A model generated the notes under the pieces. It saw only the letters and a list, made by a program, of their open reading frames with translations, was not told the DNA's origin and did not search any database. From contig CACZAM010000002.1 in NCBI GenBank assembly GCA_902779185.1, positions 1 through 64,000 of the forward strand: a DNA stretch of 64,000 nt, written 5' to 3'. Made by a program: the position numbers and the translations under genes. This DNA comes from an uncultured Eubacteriales bacterium. Its GTDB lineage: Bacteria > Bacillota > Clostridia > Peptostreptococcales > Anaerovoracaceae. Of this stretch, positions 50,500-60,716 are shown in pieces; positions within the stretch are counted from its first letter, which is position 1, and the number at the start of each line of letters is the position of its first letter.

Positions 50500-53400
50500 A
50501 TGACATCAGATCAGTTCGACAATAAAGAGAATAACGGCAAAGTCAGAGAAATAACGCAGGACCGGCGCAATGTCTCATCCAACATGGGAGGAAAACCGGA
50601 ACCGGCAAGTCTTTCGTTTGACTTTGAAAACAAGCCGGAAGAACCTGACGGCTTTACTTTTGATTTTGAAAATAAACCGGATGATATTCCGAGGGACAGC
50701 AAGCCTGAAAAAGCGCCTGCTGAAAAGATTCCTGAAGAAGTTCCGGAAGTGACGCCTGTTTCTGAGGAGCCAAAAAAGCAGTACGGCCTGCCTGAGAATT
50801 ACAGCAAGCCTGCTGAACCGAAGCCTGTTAAAGCCGCAGCGCCGCAGCAGGCTCCGTCAGAGTTTTCAAAAAAACTGAACTCTGCCAGAATCGCTGTTAA
50901 AAAGAAGATCGCAGAACAACAGGATGCCCGCAGAGCGGCGAAGGCCGCTGAAGCGGAGAGGCAGAGACTGCTTGAGAGAGAGGCTGAAGTAAGAAAGGCG
51001 GAAGAGGCAAGGCTGGCTGAAGAGGCAGCAAGAAGAGCCGAAGAAGCCAGACAGAAGGCTGAGTATCAGGCAAAGCTCGAGGCGGCGATCTTTGAGGAAA
51101 TGGAGGCGGCAAAGGGCAAAAAGGCCGTAAAACCGGCAAAAGCCGTAAAGCAGGGTGCTTCTGTAAAAACCAGGCCTGCCGGAAAGAATCTGAAAGAAAA
51201 AAAGGCTGTTGCAAATAACAGCGCTCCTGCAAAGAAAAAAGCCGAAGAGGCCAGAAAGGCAGCAGAGGCGAAAAAGGCCGAAGAGTCAAAAAGAGCAGCG
51301 GAAGAAGCAAAGGCTGCAGCGAAAGCTCAGAAACAGGCGGCAAAGAAAGCCGGCGGCAAGAAAAAGATCAGAAGGAAAAAGGGTTTTCTGGGATTTCTGA
51401 TCAGCTTCATTGAGATAATGATTGCTCTGGGGATAGTGTGCGGAATAGCCGGAGGAGCATATGCCGCTATTACTATAGCGCATGCGGATACGATACATCC
51501 TGAGCAGATTTACAATACTCTTGAAGTCAGTACCCATATCTATGACGACAAAGGCAATCTGACAAACGATATTTATTTGTCAGAAAACCGTGATATCGTC
51601 AAGTACGAAGAGCTTCCGGATAACCTTAAGAATGCATTCATAGCTATTGAGGACAAGACTTTCTGGACTCATAAGGGCTTCAATATCAGGAGAATATTCG
51701 GAGCCATATGGAACTCCGTCTCGGGCGGAGGCGAGATAAGCGGAACGAGCACAATAACGCAGCAGCTTGCACGTAACGTTTTCCTGCCGGAAGAAAAAAG
51801 CGTAAGATCCATAAAGCGTAAGATCATCGAGATGTATTACGCTCACGAGATAGAAGAGGAGCTCAGCAAGGAGGAAATACTTACTGCATACCTCAACACA
51901 ATATACCTTGGATACGGATGCTATGGCGTTGATACGGCTTCAAATAAATACTTCAGCAAGGATGTGGAGGATCTGAACCTCAGTGAGTGTGCTGCGCTTG
52001 CTGCACTTCCTCAGGCACCGGGAGTATATGCTCTTCTTATGACAGAGGACGACGAAGCTGAGACCACTACAAAGATAGAAAAAGGTCTTTACGCGAATGA
52101 CGTGTCACGGAACAGACGTTATCTGGTGCTCGACCTCATGGCGGAACAGGGATACATAACTCAGAAAAAAGCCGACAAGGCAAAGAAGCCTCTTGAAGAC
52201 TTCATTGATCCGGGCGGAGAAAGCCTAAGCGCGAGCTCGGCATTCAAGGATTATCTGCTTGATACCGTTAAAAACGACCTGATGAAAAAATACAATCTGA
52301 GCGAGGAACAGGCCGAAAAGATGGTATATACAAAAGGTCTGAACATTTACTCGACACTTGATTCACAGGCGCAGAAAATAGTCACGAAGGAATTCAAGAA
52401 TAAAGATAACTTCCCTAGCGCTGTAAGCGATAAGGGAAAGGTCGAATCAGCAATGGTAATCGTGAAGGTCGGCACCGGTGAGATAAAAGCCATGGCAGGC
52501 ACACGAAAGACCAAGGGTGATAAGGTCTTCAACAGAGCGGTAAGCCCGCGTCAGCCAGGATCATCGATCAAGCCTATCGCTGTATATGCTCCGGCTCTTC
52601 AGAAGAGCTATGAGTATCAGAAGGAAGGAAAGCTGTTCCCGTTCAAGGACACAGGATATGACAGTCAGGGGACCAGAGGCTGGGGTAATTACATAACTGC
52701 GAGCTCAGGTGTGATTGATGAGAGGATGACGGTAAACGGAAAGGCATGGCCGCAGAACTTCGGCAGAACCTTTACCGGATACAAGACATTCAGGCGGGCA
52801 ATACAGCAGTCCATCAATACATGCGCCGTAAAAATACTTGCGCAGATCGGAACTGATTACTCGATGGACATGGTAAAGAAATTCGGAATCAGCACTGTCA
52901 TAGATGACACCGATCAGCCATACAATGACATAAACCTTGCAGCTTTGGGTCTCGGAGCTATGACACAGGGAGTAACACCTCTGGACATGGCACTCGCATA
53001 CGCTGTATTTCCTAATGGCGGAGTACATAATTCCGGCATCTGTTATACAAAGGTAACAGACAGCAACGGCAGGGTCCTGCTTGAAGGGGAGTCTGAGGAA
53101 ACAAGAGTGCTGAACGAGGGAGTTGCGTTCATCATGACGGACGTACTCCAGACAGTAGTTTCAGATGGTATCGCGTATGACGCCGCTATCCCGGGAGAAA
53201 GAGTAGGCGGCAAGACCGGTACGACGGACGAAACCTGGGACATCTGGTTCGACGGATTTACACCAAAGTATGCGGCAGCTCTCTGGATAGGCACTGACAA
53301 TAACATAGAGCTGAATTCGACATCAGCCACGGCAGCCAGGCTCTGGGGCAATATCATGGGCCAGGTCAAGAGAGCAAAAGGCGGAGAATACAAGTCCATG

Positions 53401-53562
53401 CCGGATAATGTCATGGTAAAGAACGGTGAATACTACACCACAGGCACACAGCCGCCTGATCCGCCTCCGACACCGAAGAAGGACAAGAGTAAGGATAAGA
53501 AGGACGACGGAAAGAAGGATTCCGGCTCCGCAGATAAGGGCAAAAAGGATAAGAAAGACTGA
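50500..53562 (+). CDS. Class A penicillin-binding protein (PBP1A family) with long cytoplasmic extension
   Basis: This protein has about 1020 residues. The first 300 are cytoplasmic and of low complexity: two FDFENKP repeats near residues 30-55, a Pro/Glu/Lys stretch, then Ala/Glu/Lys/Arg helices likely to form coiled coils. One membrane helix follows (LGFLISFIEIMIALGIVCGIAGGAYA). The GT51 transglycosylase domain has IEDKTFWTHKGFN and TSTITQQLARNVFL. The transpeptidase domain has SSIKPIAVYAP (SxxK), SINTC (SxN) and GGKTGTTDE (KTG). The tail is Lys/Asp-rich. It polymerises and cross-links peptidoglycan. The ATG at 50500 has GGAG 7 bases upstream, unlike the ATG at 50485. Ordinary PBP1A cytoplasmic tails are far shorter. 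Confidence 0.93.
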   Translation: MTSDQFDNKENNGKVREITQDRRNVSSNMGGKPEPASLSFDFENKPEEPDGFTFDFENKPDDIPRDSKPEKAPAEKIPEEVPEVTPVSEEPKKQYGLPENYSKPAEPKPVKAAAPQQAPSEFSKKLNSARIAVKKKIAEQQDARRAAKAAEAERQRLLEREAEVRKAEEARLAEEAARRAEEARQKAEYQAKLEAAIFEEMEAAKGKKAVKPAKAVKQGASVKTRPAGKNLKEKKAVANNSAPAKKKAEEARKAAEAKKAEESKRAAEEAKAAAKAQKQAAKKAGGKKKIRRKKGFLGFLISFIEIMIALGIVCGIAGGAYAAITIAHADTIHPEQIYNTLEVSTHIYDDKGNLTNDIYLSENRDIVKYEELPDNLKNAFIAIEDKTFWTHKGFNIRRIFGAIWNSVSGGGEISGTSTITQQLARNVFLPEEKSVRSIKRKIIEMYYAHEIEEELSKEEILTAYLNTIYLGYGCYGVDTASNKYFSKDVEDLNLSECAALAALPQAPGVYALLMTEDDEAETTTKIEKGLYANDVSRNRRYLVLDLMAEQGYITQKKADKAKKPLEDFIDPGGESLSASSAFKDYLLDTVKNDLMKKYNLSEEQAEKMVYTKGLNIYSTLDSQAQKIVTKEFKNKDNFPSAVSDKGKVESAMVIVKVGTGEIKAMAGTRKTKGDKVFNRAVSPRQPGSSIKPIAVYAPALQKSYEYQKEGKLFPFKDTGYDSQGTRGWGNYITASSGVIDERMTVNGKAWPQNFGRTFTGYKTFRRAIQQSINTCAVKILAQIGTDYSMDMVKKFGISTVIDDTDQPYNDINLAALGLGAMTQGVTPLDMALAYAVFPNGGVHNSGICYTKVTDSNGRVLLEGESEETRVLNEGVAFIMTDVLQTVVSDGIAYDAAIPGERVGGKTGTTDETWDIWFDGFTPKYAAALWIGTDNNIELNSTSATAARLWGNIMGQVKRAKGGEYKSMPDNVMVKNGEYYTTGTQPPDPPPTPKKDKSKDKKDDGKKDSGSADKGKKDKKD

Positions 53563-53590
53563 TTTCCAAAGTGTTCTGAATAAAAAACCC

Positions 53591-53619
53591 TTGCAATTAC
53601 AAAGCTTTGGTGGTATAAG
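53591..53619 (+). promoter_or_regulatory. Promoter of the rimP-nusA-infB operon
   Basis: TTGCAA (53591-53596), a 17-base spacer and TATAAG (53614-53619) lie between the PBP gene and rimP. The leader of about 75 bases carries a strong hairpin. Confidence 0.7.
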
Positions 53620-53642
53620 TGCTAAAGTAAGCTAACGTTTCG

Positions 53643-53666
53643 AAAGAGTGGGGACTCCCACTCTTT
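53643..53666 (+). other. Leader hairpin upstream of rimP
   Basis: AAAGAGTGGG-GACT-CCCACTCTTT is a perfect 10-bp stem with a 4-base loop, followed by CACTTATG rather than a T-run. It lies after the promoter at 53591-53619, so it is in the rimP 5' leader. It may control NusA or RimP levels, or act as a weak terminator for the PBP gene. Confidence 0.6.
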
Positions 53667-53698
53667 CACTTATGTATGGATATTTCTGCGGTGAAGAC

Positions 53699-54175
53699 AT
53701 GGCAAAAGAAGATATCGGAGCTAAAGTAACGGAAATGCTGATGCCGTTTCTGAGTGAGAACGGACTGGACATCTACAAAGTCGAATACAAGAAGGAAGGA
53801 CCGGTATGGGTGCTGAGAGTCTGCCTTGACAAGCCGGCTGATGCTGAATCGGAATATGTGAGCATTGATGACTGCGAGAAGGTGAATGTATGGCTGAGCG
53901 ATGAGCTGGACAGAAACGATATCATAGGGCGCAGCTACAACCTTGAAGTAAGCTCTGCTGGACTCGACAGAGAACTTCTTAAGGATTCCGACTATGTCCG
54001 GTTTGCCGGAAGAGCCGTAGAAGTAAAGACTTATGAGCAGATAAACGGCAGCAAATCACACGAGGGAGTTCTCAGGGGAAAAGAGGACGGCATCGTGATG
54101 ATAGATACAGGAGCAGGAGAACTTGCCATCCCTGCCGATAAAATAGCCAAGATCAATTTAGCAGTAGTTTTCTAA
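53699..54175 (+). CDS. rimP: Ribosome maturation factor RimP
   Basis: This 158-residue protein has the two-domain RimP layout: an N-terminal KH-like part (LDIYKVEYKKEGPVWVLRVCLDK, SIDDCEKVN, YNLEVSSAGLDRELLKDSDYVRFAGR) and a C-terminal SH3-like barrel (EGVLRGKEDGIVMIDTG). It helps 30S maturation. The ATG at 53699 has a GGTGAAG-type site; upstream in-frame starts would translate through the leader hairpin. It is the first gene of the nusA operon. Confidence 0.95.
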   Translation: MAKEDIGAKVTEMLMPFLSENGLDIYKVEYKKEGPVWVLRVCLDKPADAESEYVSIDDCEKVNVWLSDELDRNDIIGRSYNLEVSSAGLDRELLKDSDYVRFAGRAVEVKTYEQINGSKSHEGVLRGKEDGIVMIDTGAGELAIPADKIAKINLAVVF

Positions 54176-54202
54176 AACCAAACAGGGAATCAGGAGGAGA
54201 CA

Positions 54203-55321
54203 ATGAGCAAGGAATTTCTAGATGCATTTGCAGATCTCAAAAAAGAGAAGAATCTTTCCGAAGAAGAGATCATCGGGGCTATCAAGGACTCCATCGAAAA
54301 TGCATACAGGAAGAATTACGGAGCATCCAATGTAAGGGTCGACGTTGACATGACAGAGGGCAACGTAACTGTTTACATGGGCATGGAGGTAGTTGAGGAG
54401 GTAGAGGATTATCTTACTCAGATCTCGATCGAGGATGCAAAAGAGATATATGATGGTTATGAGATCGGTGACGTAGTTGAATACGAGATCGATCCAAGAG
54501 ATTTTAACAGGATAGCCGCACAGGGCGCAAAGCAGGTGTTCGTGCAGAAGAACAGGGAAGCTGAGCGCACAAACTCTTACAACGAATTCATAGAAAAGAA
54601 GGGAACGATAGTTACCGGAAAGGTAGAGAGGATCTCCAACGGCACCATGCTCATCTCACTCGGCAGAACTGAGGGACGTGTTCCTGCATCAGAGCAGGTC
54701 AGGACTGAAAACTTCAAGCCGGGAGACCGCATCAAGGTCTACGTCATGGATGTCAAAAAGGAAAACAAAGGACCTCAGGTACTTCTGTCGAGATCACATC
54801 CGGGTCTTGTAAGAGGACTGTTTGAACTCGAGATCCCGGAGATCGCTGACGGTACTGTAGAGATCAAGGGCACAGCCCGTGAGGCAGGCTCGCGCACAAA
54901 GATAGCCGTTTACTCGCACGATCCTAACGTTGATCCTGTAGGGGCATGTGTAGGAAACAGAGGCGCAAGGGTTCAGAACATCGCAGACGAGCTCTTCGGA
55001 GAAAAGATCGATATCATTGTCTGGGATGAGGATCCGGCAGTCCTTATAAGCAACGTTCTCAGACCTGCCATAGTTGAAGGCGTTTACATAAATGAGGATG
55101 AGAAGTCAGCAACGGCTGTCGTACCTGAGCAGCAGCTGTCACTCGCAATAGGACGAGAGGGTCAGAATGTAAGACTCGCTGCAAGAGTAAGCGGATGGAA
55201 GATAGACATCAAGAGCAATGATCAGCTCAAGGAGATGGGCTTTGCATTCGATGAATATGAAGATTCCGATGTAGAAGAAGCCGGAGAGGTTACTGAAATT
55301 GAGGAGACACAAAACAACTAA
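54203..55321 (+). CDS. nusA: Transcription termination/antitermination factor NusA
   Basis: This 372-residue protein has the NusA N-terminal domain (MSKEFLDAFADLKKEKNLSEEEIIGAIKDSIENAYRKNYG), an S1 domain (GTIVTGKVERISNGTMLISLGRTEGRVPASEQ) and two KH domains (DPNVDPVGACVGNRGARVQNI and LSLAIGREGQNVRLAARVSGWKIDI). A short acidic tail follows. The length is typical for Firmicutes NusA. It binds RNA polymerase and modulates pausing. AGGAGG precedes the ATG. It overlaps ylxR by 23 bases if the TTG start is used. Confidence 0.98.
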   Translation: MSKEFLDAFADLKKEKNLSEEEIIGAIKDSIENAYRKNYGASNVRVDVDMTEGNVTVYMGMEVVEEVEDYLTQISIEDAKEIYDGYEIGDVVEYEIDPRDFNRIAAQGAKQVFVQKNREAERTNSYNEFIEKKGTIVTGKVERISNGTMLISLGRTEGRVPASEQVRTENFKPGDRIKVYVMDVKKENKGPQVLLSRSHPGLVRGLFELEIPEIADGTVEIKGTAREAGSRTKIAVYSHDPNVDPVGACVGNRGARVQNIADELFGEKIDIIVWDEDPAVLISNVLRPAIVEGVYINEDEKSATAVVPEQQLSLAIGREGQNVRLAARVSGWKIDIKSNDQLKEMGFAFDEYEDSDVEEAGEVTEIEETQNN

Positions 55322-55598
55322 GCCGATGCGAAGGTGCATTGCGTGCAGAGAGTCGAAGCCTCAGGACGAGCTTATAAGATTTGTGCTGAACGGACAGGAT
55401 CCTGTTGTTGATCTGAACGGCAGGGCGGAAGGAAGAGGCTTCTACCTATGCAGAAATGCGGAGTGCGTCAGGACCGCAATCAAGCGGAAGGCGTTCAACC
55501 GCGTGTGCAAGAGAAATCTGGATGAGAAAGAAATCAGCAGACTTATCGGGCAGGTACCCGGTAGCTGCCAAGGAGGTATGGATGTCAAAGAAAGTTAG
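55299..55598 (+). CDS. ylxR: YlxR family RNA-binding protein (DUF448)
   Basis: This protein of up to 99 residues has the YlxR core PMRRCIACRESKPQDELIRFVLNG and GRAEGRGFYLCRNAEC, with four Cys that look able to bind metal. The TTG start at 55299 has GGAGAGG 10 bases upstream and gives the usual basic N-terminus. An ATG at 55326 is the alternative. It lies between nusA and infB as usual, but the L7Ae-like ylxQ gene normally found next is absent. Its end overlaps infB by 17 bases. Confidence 0.92.
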   Translation: MRRHKTTKPMRRCIACRESKPQDELIRFVLNGQDPVVDLNGRAEGRGFYLCRNAECVRTAIKRKAFNRVCKRNLDEKEISRLIGQVPGSCQGGMDVKES

Positions 55599-58455
55599 TG
55601 AACTTATCAAAGATCTTGACATAAGTATACAGGAATTAAAGGGATACGCGGACAAGCTTGGTATTGCCATCAGCTCTGTAAGATCTTCGATCGAGGATCA
55701 GGCAGCAGAGAGACTGACAAGATCGATCAATATGATGAGGGGAACTTCTTCCGGGGCCAGCAGCAGCGGCAGCAAGCCTAAGATCAAGGCAGTCCCTGTG
55801 GTACCTAAGGACGGAGCACGTCCTAAACCGCCGGTGGGTAAGCCGGTCATCCCGAAAAAGCCTGTAGCTCCTAAAAAAGAGGAGCCTGCAGAAGAAAAGA
55901 CAGAGGCTGAACCTGCTGCGGAAGAGACTGAGGCAGTGACAGCTGAGATTCCTGCTGCGGAAAAAGCGCCTGAAGTCCGGGATACACCTGCTGAAAAGCC
56001 TGCAGAGCCTGAGAAGGCAGAGGTTGCGGAGGTAAAACCGGTTGAAGAGAAGACCGTTGATGCTCCTGAACCTGAAGCCGCAAAGCCAGGAGAAAAACCG
56101 GCTGAGGTTCCTGCTGCGGAAAAAGAAACGGAAGCAAAGGAACCACCGAAGGCAGAAGCTGCGAAACCTGAGCCTGTAAAGGAAGAAGAATATGTGAACG
56201 CTCCGGGCAAGCCTATGCGCTTTAAGAAGATTTCGGATGCCGAGACCGAAAGGAAAAAGGCTGAAGAGCAAAAGAGACAGATGCGCGAGAGAAGAGCTCA
56301 GAGCAAGTCTTCGGATGATGACAGAAAGAAATCTTCAAAGAACAAAGGCGAAGGCGGAAGAGACCGTCAGGACCGTACTGACCGCAAAGACCGCAAGGAC
56401 CGTAAAGACCGTCCTGAACGTCAGGATCGTCAGGATCGTCCGAAAAAGGCTCAGGGTGAAAGACCTGCTCCGGCACCGGCTGCGGGCGGTGGAAAGGCTT
56501 CAAAGGGAAAGAGCAAGAAGTTCTTTGATAACCGTGACAGGGATAAGCAGTCGAGATTTGACAGGCGTGAAGACGGACCGGGAGGACGCAGAAACAATAC
56601 CAACAACATCTATGATGAAGCTGCCCTCGAAAAGCAGGAACGTCATAAGAAAAAATATAAGACCAAGGTAGTAGAGGAACCTACAGCAGAAGAACTCCTG
56701 CCGGAGGGAACGATCGCGGTAACAGTTCCGATCACTGTTGCAGGTCTTTCAGAGCAGGCTGAGATCAGCGTCAGCAAGATCATCATGGCTATGATGCAGA
56801 TGGGTGTCATGGCAACGATCAACCAGACTCTTGATAAGGATGCTGTTGAGATGCTGGCTGAGGATCTCGGATTACAGATCGTCGTAACCGAGGAAGAGCC
56901 TGAGATAGAAGAGCCGGGCATTGATATGCATGAAGATGCCGAGAGTGAACTCAAGCCACGTCCGCCTATTATTACAGTAATGGGTCACGTTGACCACGGT
57001 AAGACGTCGCTGCTCGACGCGATCAGAAATACAAATGTGACCGCAGGAGAGTCCGGAGGCATAACTCAGCATATCGGTGCTTCCGAGGTAATGATCAATG
57101 GAAGAAGAATCGTATTCCTTGATACGCCGGGACATGAAGCGTTCACAACGATGCGTGCAAGAGGAGCACAGGTCACGGATATCGCGGTGCTGGTAGTTGC
57201 CGCTGATGACGGCGTAATGCCTCAGACCATTGAGTCCATAAGCCACGCAAAGGCAGCGAATGTTCCTATTATCGTTGCCATCAATAAGATGGACAAGCCG
57301 GGTGCAAATCCGGACAGAGTAAAGCAGGAACTCATGGAGCACGGCGTGCTCGTAGAGGACTGGGGCGGCGAAGTCATCTCAGTTCCGGTATCCGCGAAGA
57401 AGGGCGAGGGAATCACCGACCTTCTTGAGATGATACTCCTGCAGGCAGACATGCTTGAGCTCAGGGCAAACCCTGACAGACTGGCACTTGGAACCGTAAT
57501 CGAGGCAAGACTTGACAAGGCTAAAGGCCCTGTCGCGACTCTCCTCGTTTCCAACGGTACGCTCAAGACCGGTCAGAGCGTCGTAGCCGGAACAACATCA
57601 GGAAAGATCCGTGTCATGACAGACGACAAGGGCAAGACTATCCGCAAGGCAGGTCCTGCTACAGCGGTAGAGATTCTCGGACTTTCTGACGTACCTGATG
57701 CAGGTGACGCATTCAACGCTGTAAGGGATGACAAGACCGCGCGTGAGATAGCAGCAAACCGTAAGGAGAAGATGAGAGAGGAAGTCCTGGCCAAGAACGC
57801 CAGCATGACTCTTGAAAAGCTCTTCAGCCAGATACAGGAAGGAGAGGCCAAGGAGCTCAACCTCATCGTCAAGGCTGATGTACAGGGTTCTGTCGGAGCC
57901 ATCATCACTTCGCTCGAGAAGCTTGAGACTCCGGAGGTCAAGATCAACGTTATCCACAGCGGTGTAGGTACGATCAATGAGTCCGACGTAATGCTTGCCG
58001 AGACATCGAACGCGATCATTATCGGATTCAATGTAAGACCTACAACTGCAGTTACCAACCAGGCTCAGGCTGCCGATGTAGAAATCAGGCTCTACAGAGT
58101 CATATACGACATAATAGACGAGATACAGGATGCCATGAAGGGCATGCTCGATCCTGAGTATAAGGAGGAAGTGCTCGGCAAGGCAGTTGTCAGAGATACA
58201 TTCAAGGTGCCTGGCGTCGGAATCATTGCCGGCTGCTATGTCAACGAGGGCATCGTAAAGAGGAATGCTCAGATCAGACTTGTAAGAGACGGTATTGTCA
58301 TTCATGAGGGCGTGATAAGCTCGCTCAGAAGATTCAAGGACGACGTCAGGGAAGTCGCTGCCGGATACGAATGCGGACTCGGCATCGAAAAGTACAACGA
58401 TGTAAAGCCTGACGACGTGATCGAGTGCTTCAACATGGTTGAGGTAGCACGTTAA
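55582..58455 (+). CDS. infB: Translation initiation factor IF-2
   Basis: This 957-residue GTPase has an IF2-N domain ([25 protein letters not shown]). A very long Pro/Ala/Glu/Lys linker (about 55-240) and an Arg/Asp/Lys region with [17 protein letters not shown] (about 260-320) follow. The G domain has G1 [15 protein letters not shown]3 DTPGHEAF and G4 NKMD. Domains II-IV end the protein. It places initiator tRNA on the 30S subunit. AAGGAGG lies 6 bases before the ATG at 55582; the frame is open further upstream but overlaps ylxR out of frame. Confidence 0.98.
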   Translation: MSKKVSELIKDLDISIQELKGYADKLGIAISSVRSSIEDQAAERLTRSINMMRGTSSGASSSGSKPKIKAVPVVPKDGARPKPPVGKPVIPKKPVAPKKEEPAEEKTEAEPAAEETEAVTAEIPAAEKAPEVRDTPAEKPAEPEKAEVAEVKPVEEKTVDAPEPEAAKPGEKPAEVPAAEKETEAKEPPKAEAAKPEPVKEEEYVNAPGKPMRFKKISDAETERKKAEEQKRQMRERRAQSKSSDDDRKKSSKNKGEGGRDRQDRTDRKDRKDRKDRPERQDRQDRPKKAQGERPAPAPAAGGGKASKGKSKKFFDNRDRDKQSRFDRREDGPGGRRNNTNNIYDEAALEKQERHKKKYKTKVVEEPTAEELLPEGTIAVTVPITVAGLSEQAEISVSKIIMAMMQMGVMATINQTLDKDAVEMLAEDLGLQIVVTEEEPEIEEPGIDMHEDAESELKPRPPIITVMGHVDHGKTSLLDAIRNTNVTAGESGGITQHIGASEVMINGRRIVFLDTPGHEAFTTMRARGAQVTDIAVLVVAADDGVMPQTIESISHAKAANVPIIVAINKMDKPGANPDRVKQELMEHGVLVEDWGGEVISVPVSAKKGEGITDLLEMILLQADMLELRANPDRLALGTVIEARLDKAKGPVATLLVSNGTLKTGQSVVAGTTSGKIRVMTDDKGKTIRKAGPATAVEILGLSDVPDAGDAFNAVRDDKTAREIAANRKEKMREEVLAKNASMTLEKLFSQIQEGEAKELNLIVKADVQGSVGAIITSLEKLETPEVKINVIHSGVGTINESDVMLAETSNAIIIGFNVRPTTAVTNQAQAADVEIRLYRVIYDIIDEIQDAMKGMLDPEYKEEVLGKAVVRDTFKVPGVGIIAGCYVNEGIVKRNAQIRLVRDGIVIHEGVISSLRRFKDDVREVAAGYECGLGIEKYNDVKPDDVIECFNMVEVAR

Positions 58456-58468
58456 CAGCGGAGAAAAA

Positions 58469-58843
58469 ATGGCTAAATACAGACAGGGAAGGCTCAGTGA
58501 AGAGATCAAGAAAAGCGTAAGCGCGTTTCTCATCAACGGAGCAAAAGACCCGGCACTAACATCAAGAATAATAAGCATAACAGGCGTTGACGTGACACGC
58601 GACTTAAGTTACGCCACTGTCTACGTTTCACCTGTATGTCTCTCGGATGAGGATAAAGAAATGGTGTACTCAAATGTCCTTGCAGGCTTTGAGCGCGCTA
58701 AAGGCGCCATCAGGGGCCAGGTTTCGAGAGACATAAAACTCAGACATACGCCTGAACTCATATTTAAACTCGATTCATCACAGGATTACGGCAGACACAT
58801 CGATTCCATAATCGACAGCCTTACTTACAGCGACGGGGAATGA
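58469..58843 (+). CDS. rbfA: Ribosome-binding factor A
   Basis: This 124-residue KH-fold protein has the family start YRQGRLSEEIKKSVSAFL, then ISITGVDVTRDLSYATVYVS and LRHTPELIFKLDSSQDYGRHID. It acts in 30S maturation at the 16S 5' end. It ends in a 4-base overlap with the next gene. Confidence 0.96.
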   Translation: MAKYRQGRLSEEIKKSVSAFLINGAKDPALTSRIISITGVDVTRDLSYATVYVSPVCLSDEDKEMVYSNVLAGFERAKGAIRGQVSRDIKLRHTPELIFKLDSSQDYGRHIDSIIDSLTYSDGE

Positions 58844-59814
58844 ACGACACAATAAAAAGTATTGCTACAATAATGAAGGATCTTGACGGCATACTGCTGT
58901 TCCCGCATACAAACATGGACGGGGACGCGCTGGGCTCATGCACGGCGCTTTGTCTTGCCCTGAGAAGTCTCGGCAAGAAGGCTTATGTCATGATCAATGA
59001 ACCTGTGCCGAAGAACCTCGATTTTCTGGAGTGTGGCTGCACAACTTTCGATGACAGTGTGCTTGATGATGTTCAGCTCTCGCTTATGATAGACTGCAAC
59101 GGCCTGAACCGCATAACAGGCAGGGAGAAAGCATGGGAAAGAGGACGCCTGAAGGGCTGCTTCGATCACCATGCAACCAAGGCCAAGGAGATCAGGTATG
59201 ATTTTGCAAGGATCGAACCTAAATCGGCTGCAGTCGGAGAGATCGTCTATAACGTTATAAGGGCTCTCGGCGTGGAAATCTCCCTCGATATCGCCAACTG
59301 CATATTCACTGCCATCACAACAGATACAGGCAATTTCCAGCACAGCAACACTACGAGCCGCTCACACGAGATAGCGGGCCATCTGTATAAGATCGAAGGC
59401 TTCAATTCCAAGGCCATCTCCGCGCTCATCTACGACAGGAGATCCAAGGAAGCGCTCAAAATGGAGAGCGAAGTCATAGCGGATCTCGAATTCTACGCTG
59501 ACGGCAAGCTGGCTGTCGGCAAGGTAACACAGAAACTGCTCAGGGAAAACGGCTGTACTCTCGACGAGGCAGACGGGATCATACAGAAGATGATGAGCAT
59601 CGACGGAGTGGAAGGGGCATGCCTGTTCAAGGAGACGGAGAACAACGTGAGGGCGAGTCTCAGAGGCCGCACTTACGCAAACATGGCTGCTGCCGCCGCA
59701 AAATTCGGCGGAGGCGGACATGTGCTGGCCGCGGGCTGCACGTTCTTCATGCCTCTCAAAGAGGCAGAGAAGCTGTTTATACCTGTACTGATCGATACTG
59801 TGAACGCTCACTGA
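58840..59814 (+). CDS. nrnA: DHH-family phosphoesterase, NrnA-like
   Basis: This 324-residue protein has the DHH/DHHA1 layout with LFPHTNMDGDALGSCTALCLAL, MIDCNG, FDHHATKAK and the C-terminal GGGGHVLAAGCTF. NrnA degrades nanoRNA and 3'-phosphoadenosine phosphate. In this operon position (between rbfA and truB) it is the usual Firmicutes bifunctional oligoribonuclease/PAP phosphatase. c-di-AMP/pApA activity is also possible. It follows rbfA with a 4-base overlap. Confidence 0.93.
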   Translation: MNDTIKSIATIMKDLDGILLFPHTNMDGDALGSCTALCLALRSLGKKAYVMINEPVPKNLDFLECGCTTFDDSVLDDVQLSLMIDCNGLNRITGREKAWERGRLKGCFDHHATKAKEIRYDFARIEPKSAAVGEIVYNVIRALGVEISLDIANCIFTAITTDTGNFQHSNTTSRSHEIAGHLYKIEGFNSKAISALIYDRRSKEALKMESEVIADLEFYADGKLAVGKVTQKLLRENGCTLDEADGIIQKMMSIDGVEGACLFKETENNVRASLRGRTYANMAAAAAKFGGGGHVLAAGCTFFMPLKEAEKLFIPVLIDTVNAH

Positions 59815-59819
59815 CAGAA

Positions 59820-60710
59820 ATGACAGACGGAATAATAAATGTAAACAAGCCTGCAGGATGGACATCTCAGGATGTATGCACAAAACTGCGGCATGTGCTT
59901 CATATCAGAAAAATAGGACACACAGGAACGCTCGACCCGATGGCTACGGGCGTTTTGCCTGTATGTGTGGGAAAAGCCACCCGCATAATCGAATATTTTG
60001 ATAAGGATCATAAATCTTACCATGCTTCCATGAAGCTGGGTATCACGACCGATACTCTCGATATAACGGGAAAAGTCACTGAAACGGCCGGATACACGAA
60101 TGTGACTGAAAAAGCCGTGAGAGAGGCATTCAGAGCCTATACAGGCAATATTAAACAGATACCTCCAAAGTACTCGGCTCTGAAGATCAACGGCAAAAGG
60201 GCATATGACCTTGCCCGCGAGGGAAAAGACTTCGAGATAAAACCTCGCGAGATAACCATATACGATAACGGGATCACACGTATCGACCTTGAAAGCGGTG
60301 AGATCGAGTTTGATGTTACATGCTCAAAGGGCACATATATACGCACGATCTGTGATGATATAGGCCGGGATCTGGGATGCGGGGCAGTAATGACTGCTTT
60401 GACACGCACAGCCTCGGGATATTTCAGGATCGAAGACTCCTATACGATCGAAGAGATAACGGAAGATGACGATCCGCTCAATAACAAACTCATTCCGGCT
60501 GATATCACACTTGAAAAGCTTGGGAAAATAATACTTAACGATAACAGAATTACCGCCTTTTTGAATGGTAACAGCTCCTGGGGAAGCGGATTCCGCGTTA
60601 CAGAGCCCTCATCTTTCGACGGACTGTACCGTATTTACGGAAATGATGTGTTCCTTGGGATCGGAGCAGTCGAAAACGGCTCGCTTGTACCTGAAAAGGT
60701 GATCAGATAG
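59820..60710 (+). CDS. truB: tRNA pseudouridine(55) synthase
   Basis: This 296-residue enzyme has DGIINVNKPAGWTSQDVC, the catalytic motif GHTGTLDPMATGVLPVCVGKATRI (catalytic Asp), KQIPPKYSALKINGKRAYDLAREG and CSKGTYIRTICDDIG. It makes pseudouridine 55 in the T-loop of tRNA. The ATG at 59820 follows the nrnA stop by 5 bases. The C-terminal PUA-like part is short. Confidence 0.96.
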   Translation: MTDGIINVNKPAGWTSQDVCTKLRHVLHIRKIGHTGTLDPMATGVLPVCVGKATRIIEYFDKDHKSYHASMKLGITTDTLDITGKVTETAGYTNVTEKAVREAFRAYTGNIKQIPPKYSALKINGKRAYDLAREGKDFEIKPREITIYDNGITRIDLESGEIEFDVTCSKGTYIRTICDDIGRDLGCGAVMTALTRTASGYFRIEDSYTIEEITEDDDPLNNKLIPADITLEKLGKIILNDNRITAFLNGNSSWGSGFRVTEPSSFDGLYRIYGNDVFLGIGAVENGSLVPEKVIR

Positions 60711-60716
60711 CAGATA

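Noticed and set aside
55780..56560. Repetitive Pro/Ala/Glu and Arg/Asp sequence as a separate gene or repeat array
   Set aside because: It is in frame with the IF-2 start and G domain and is the usual variable linker of IF-2.
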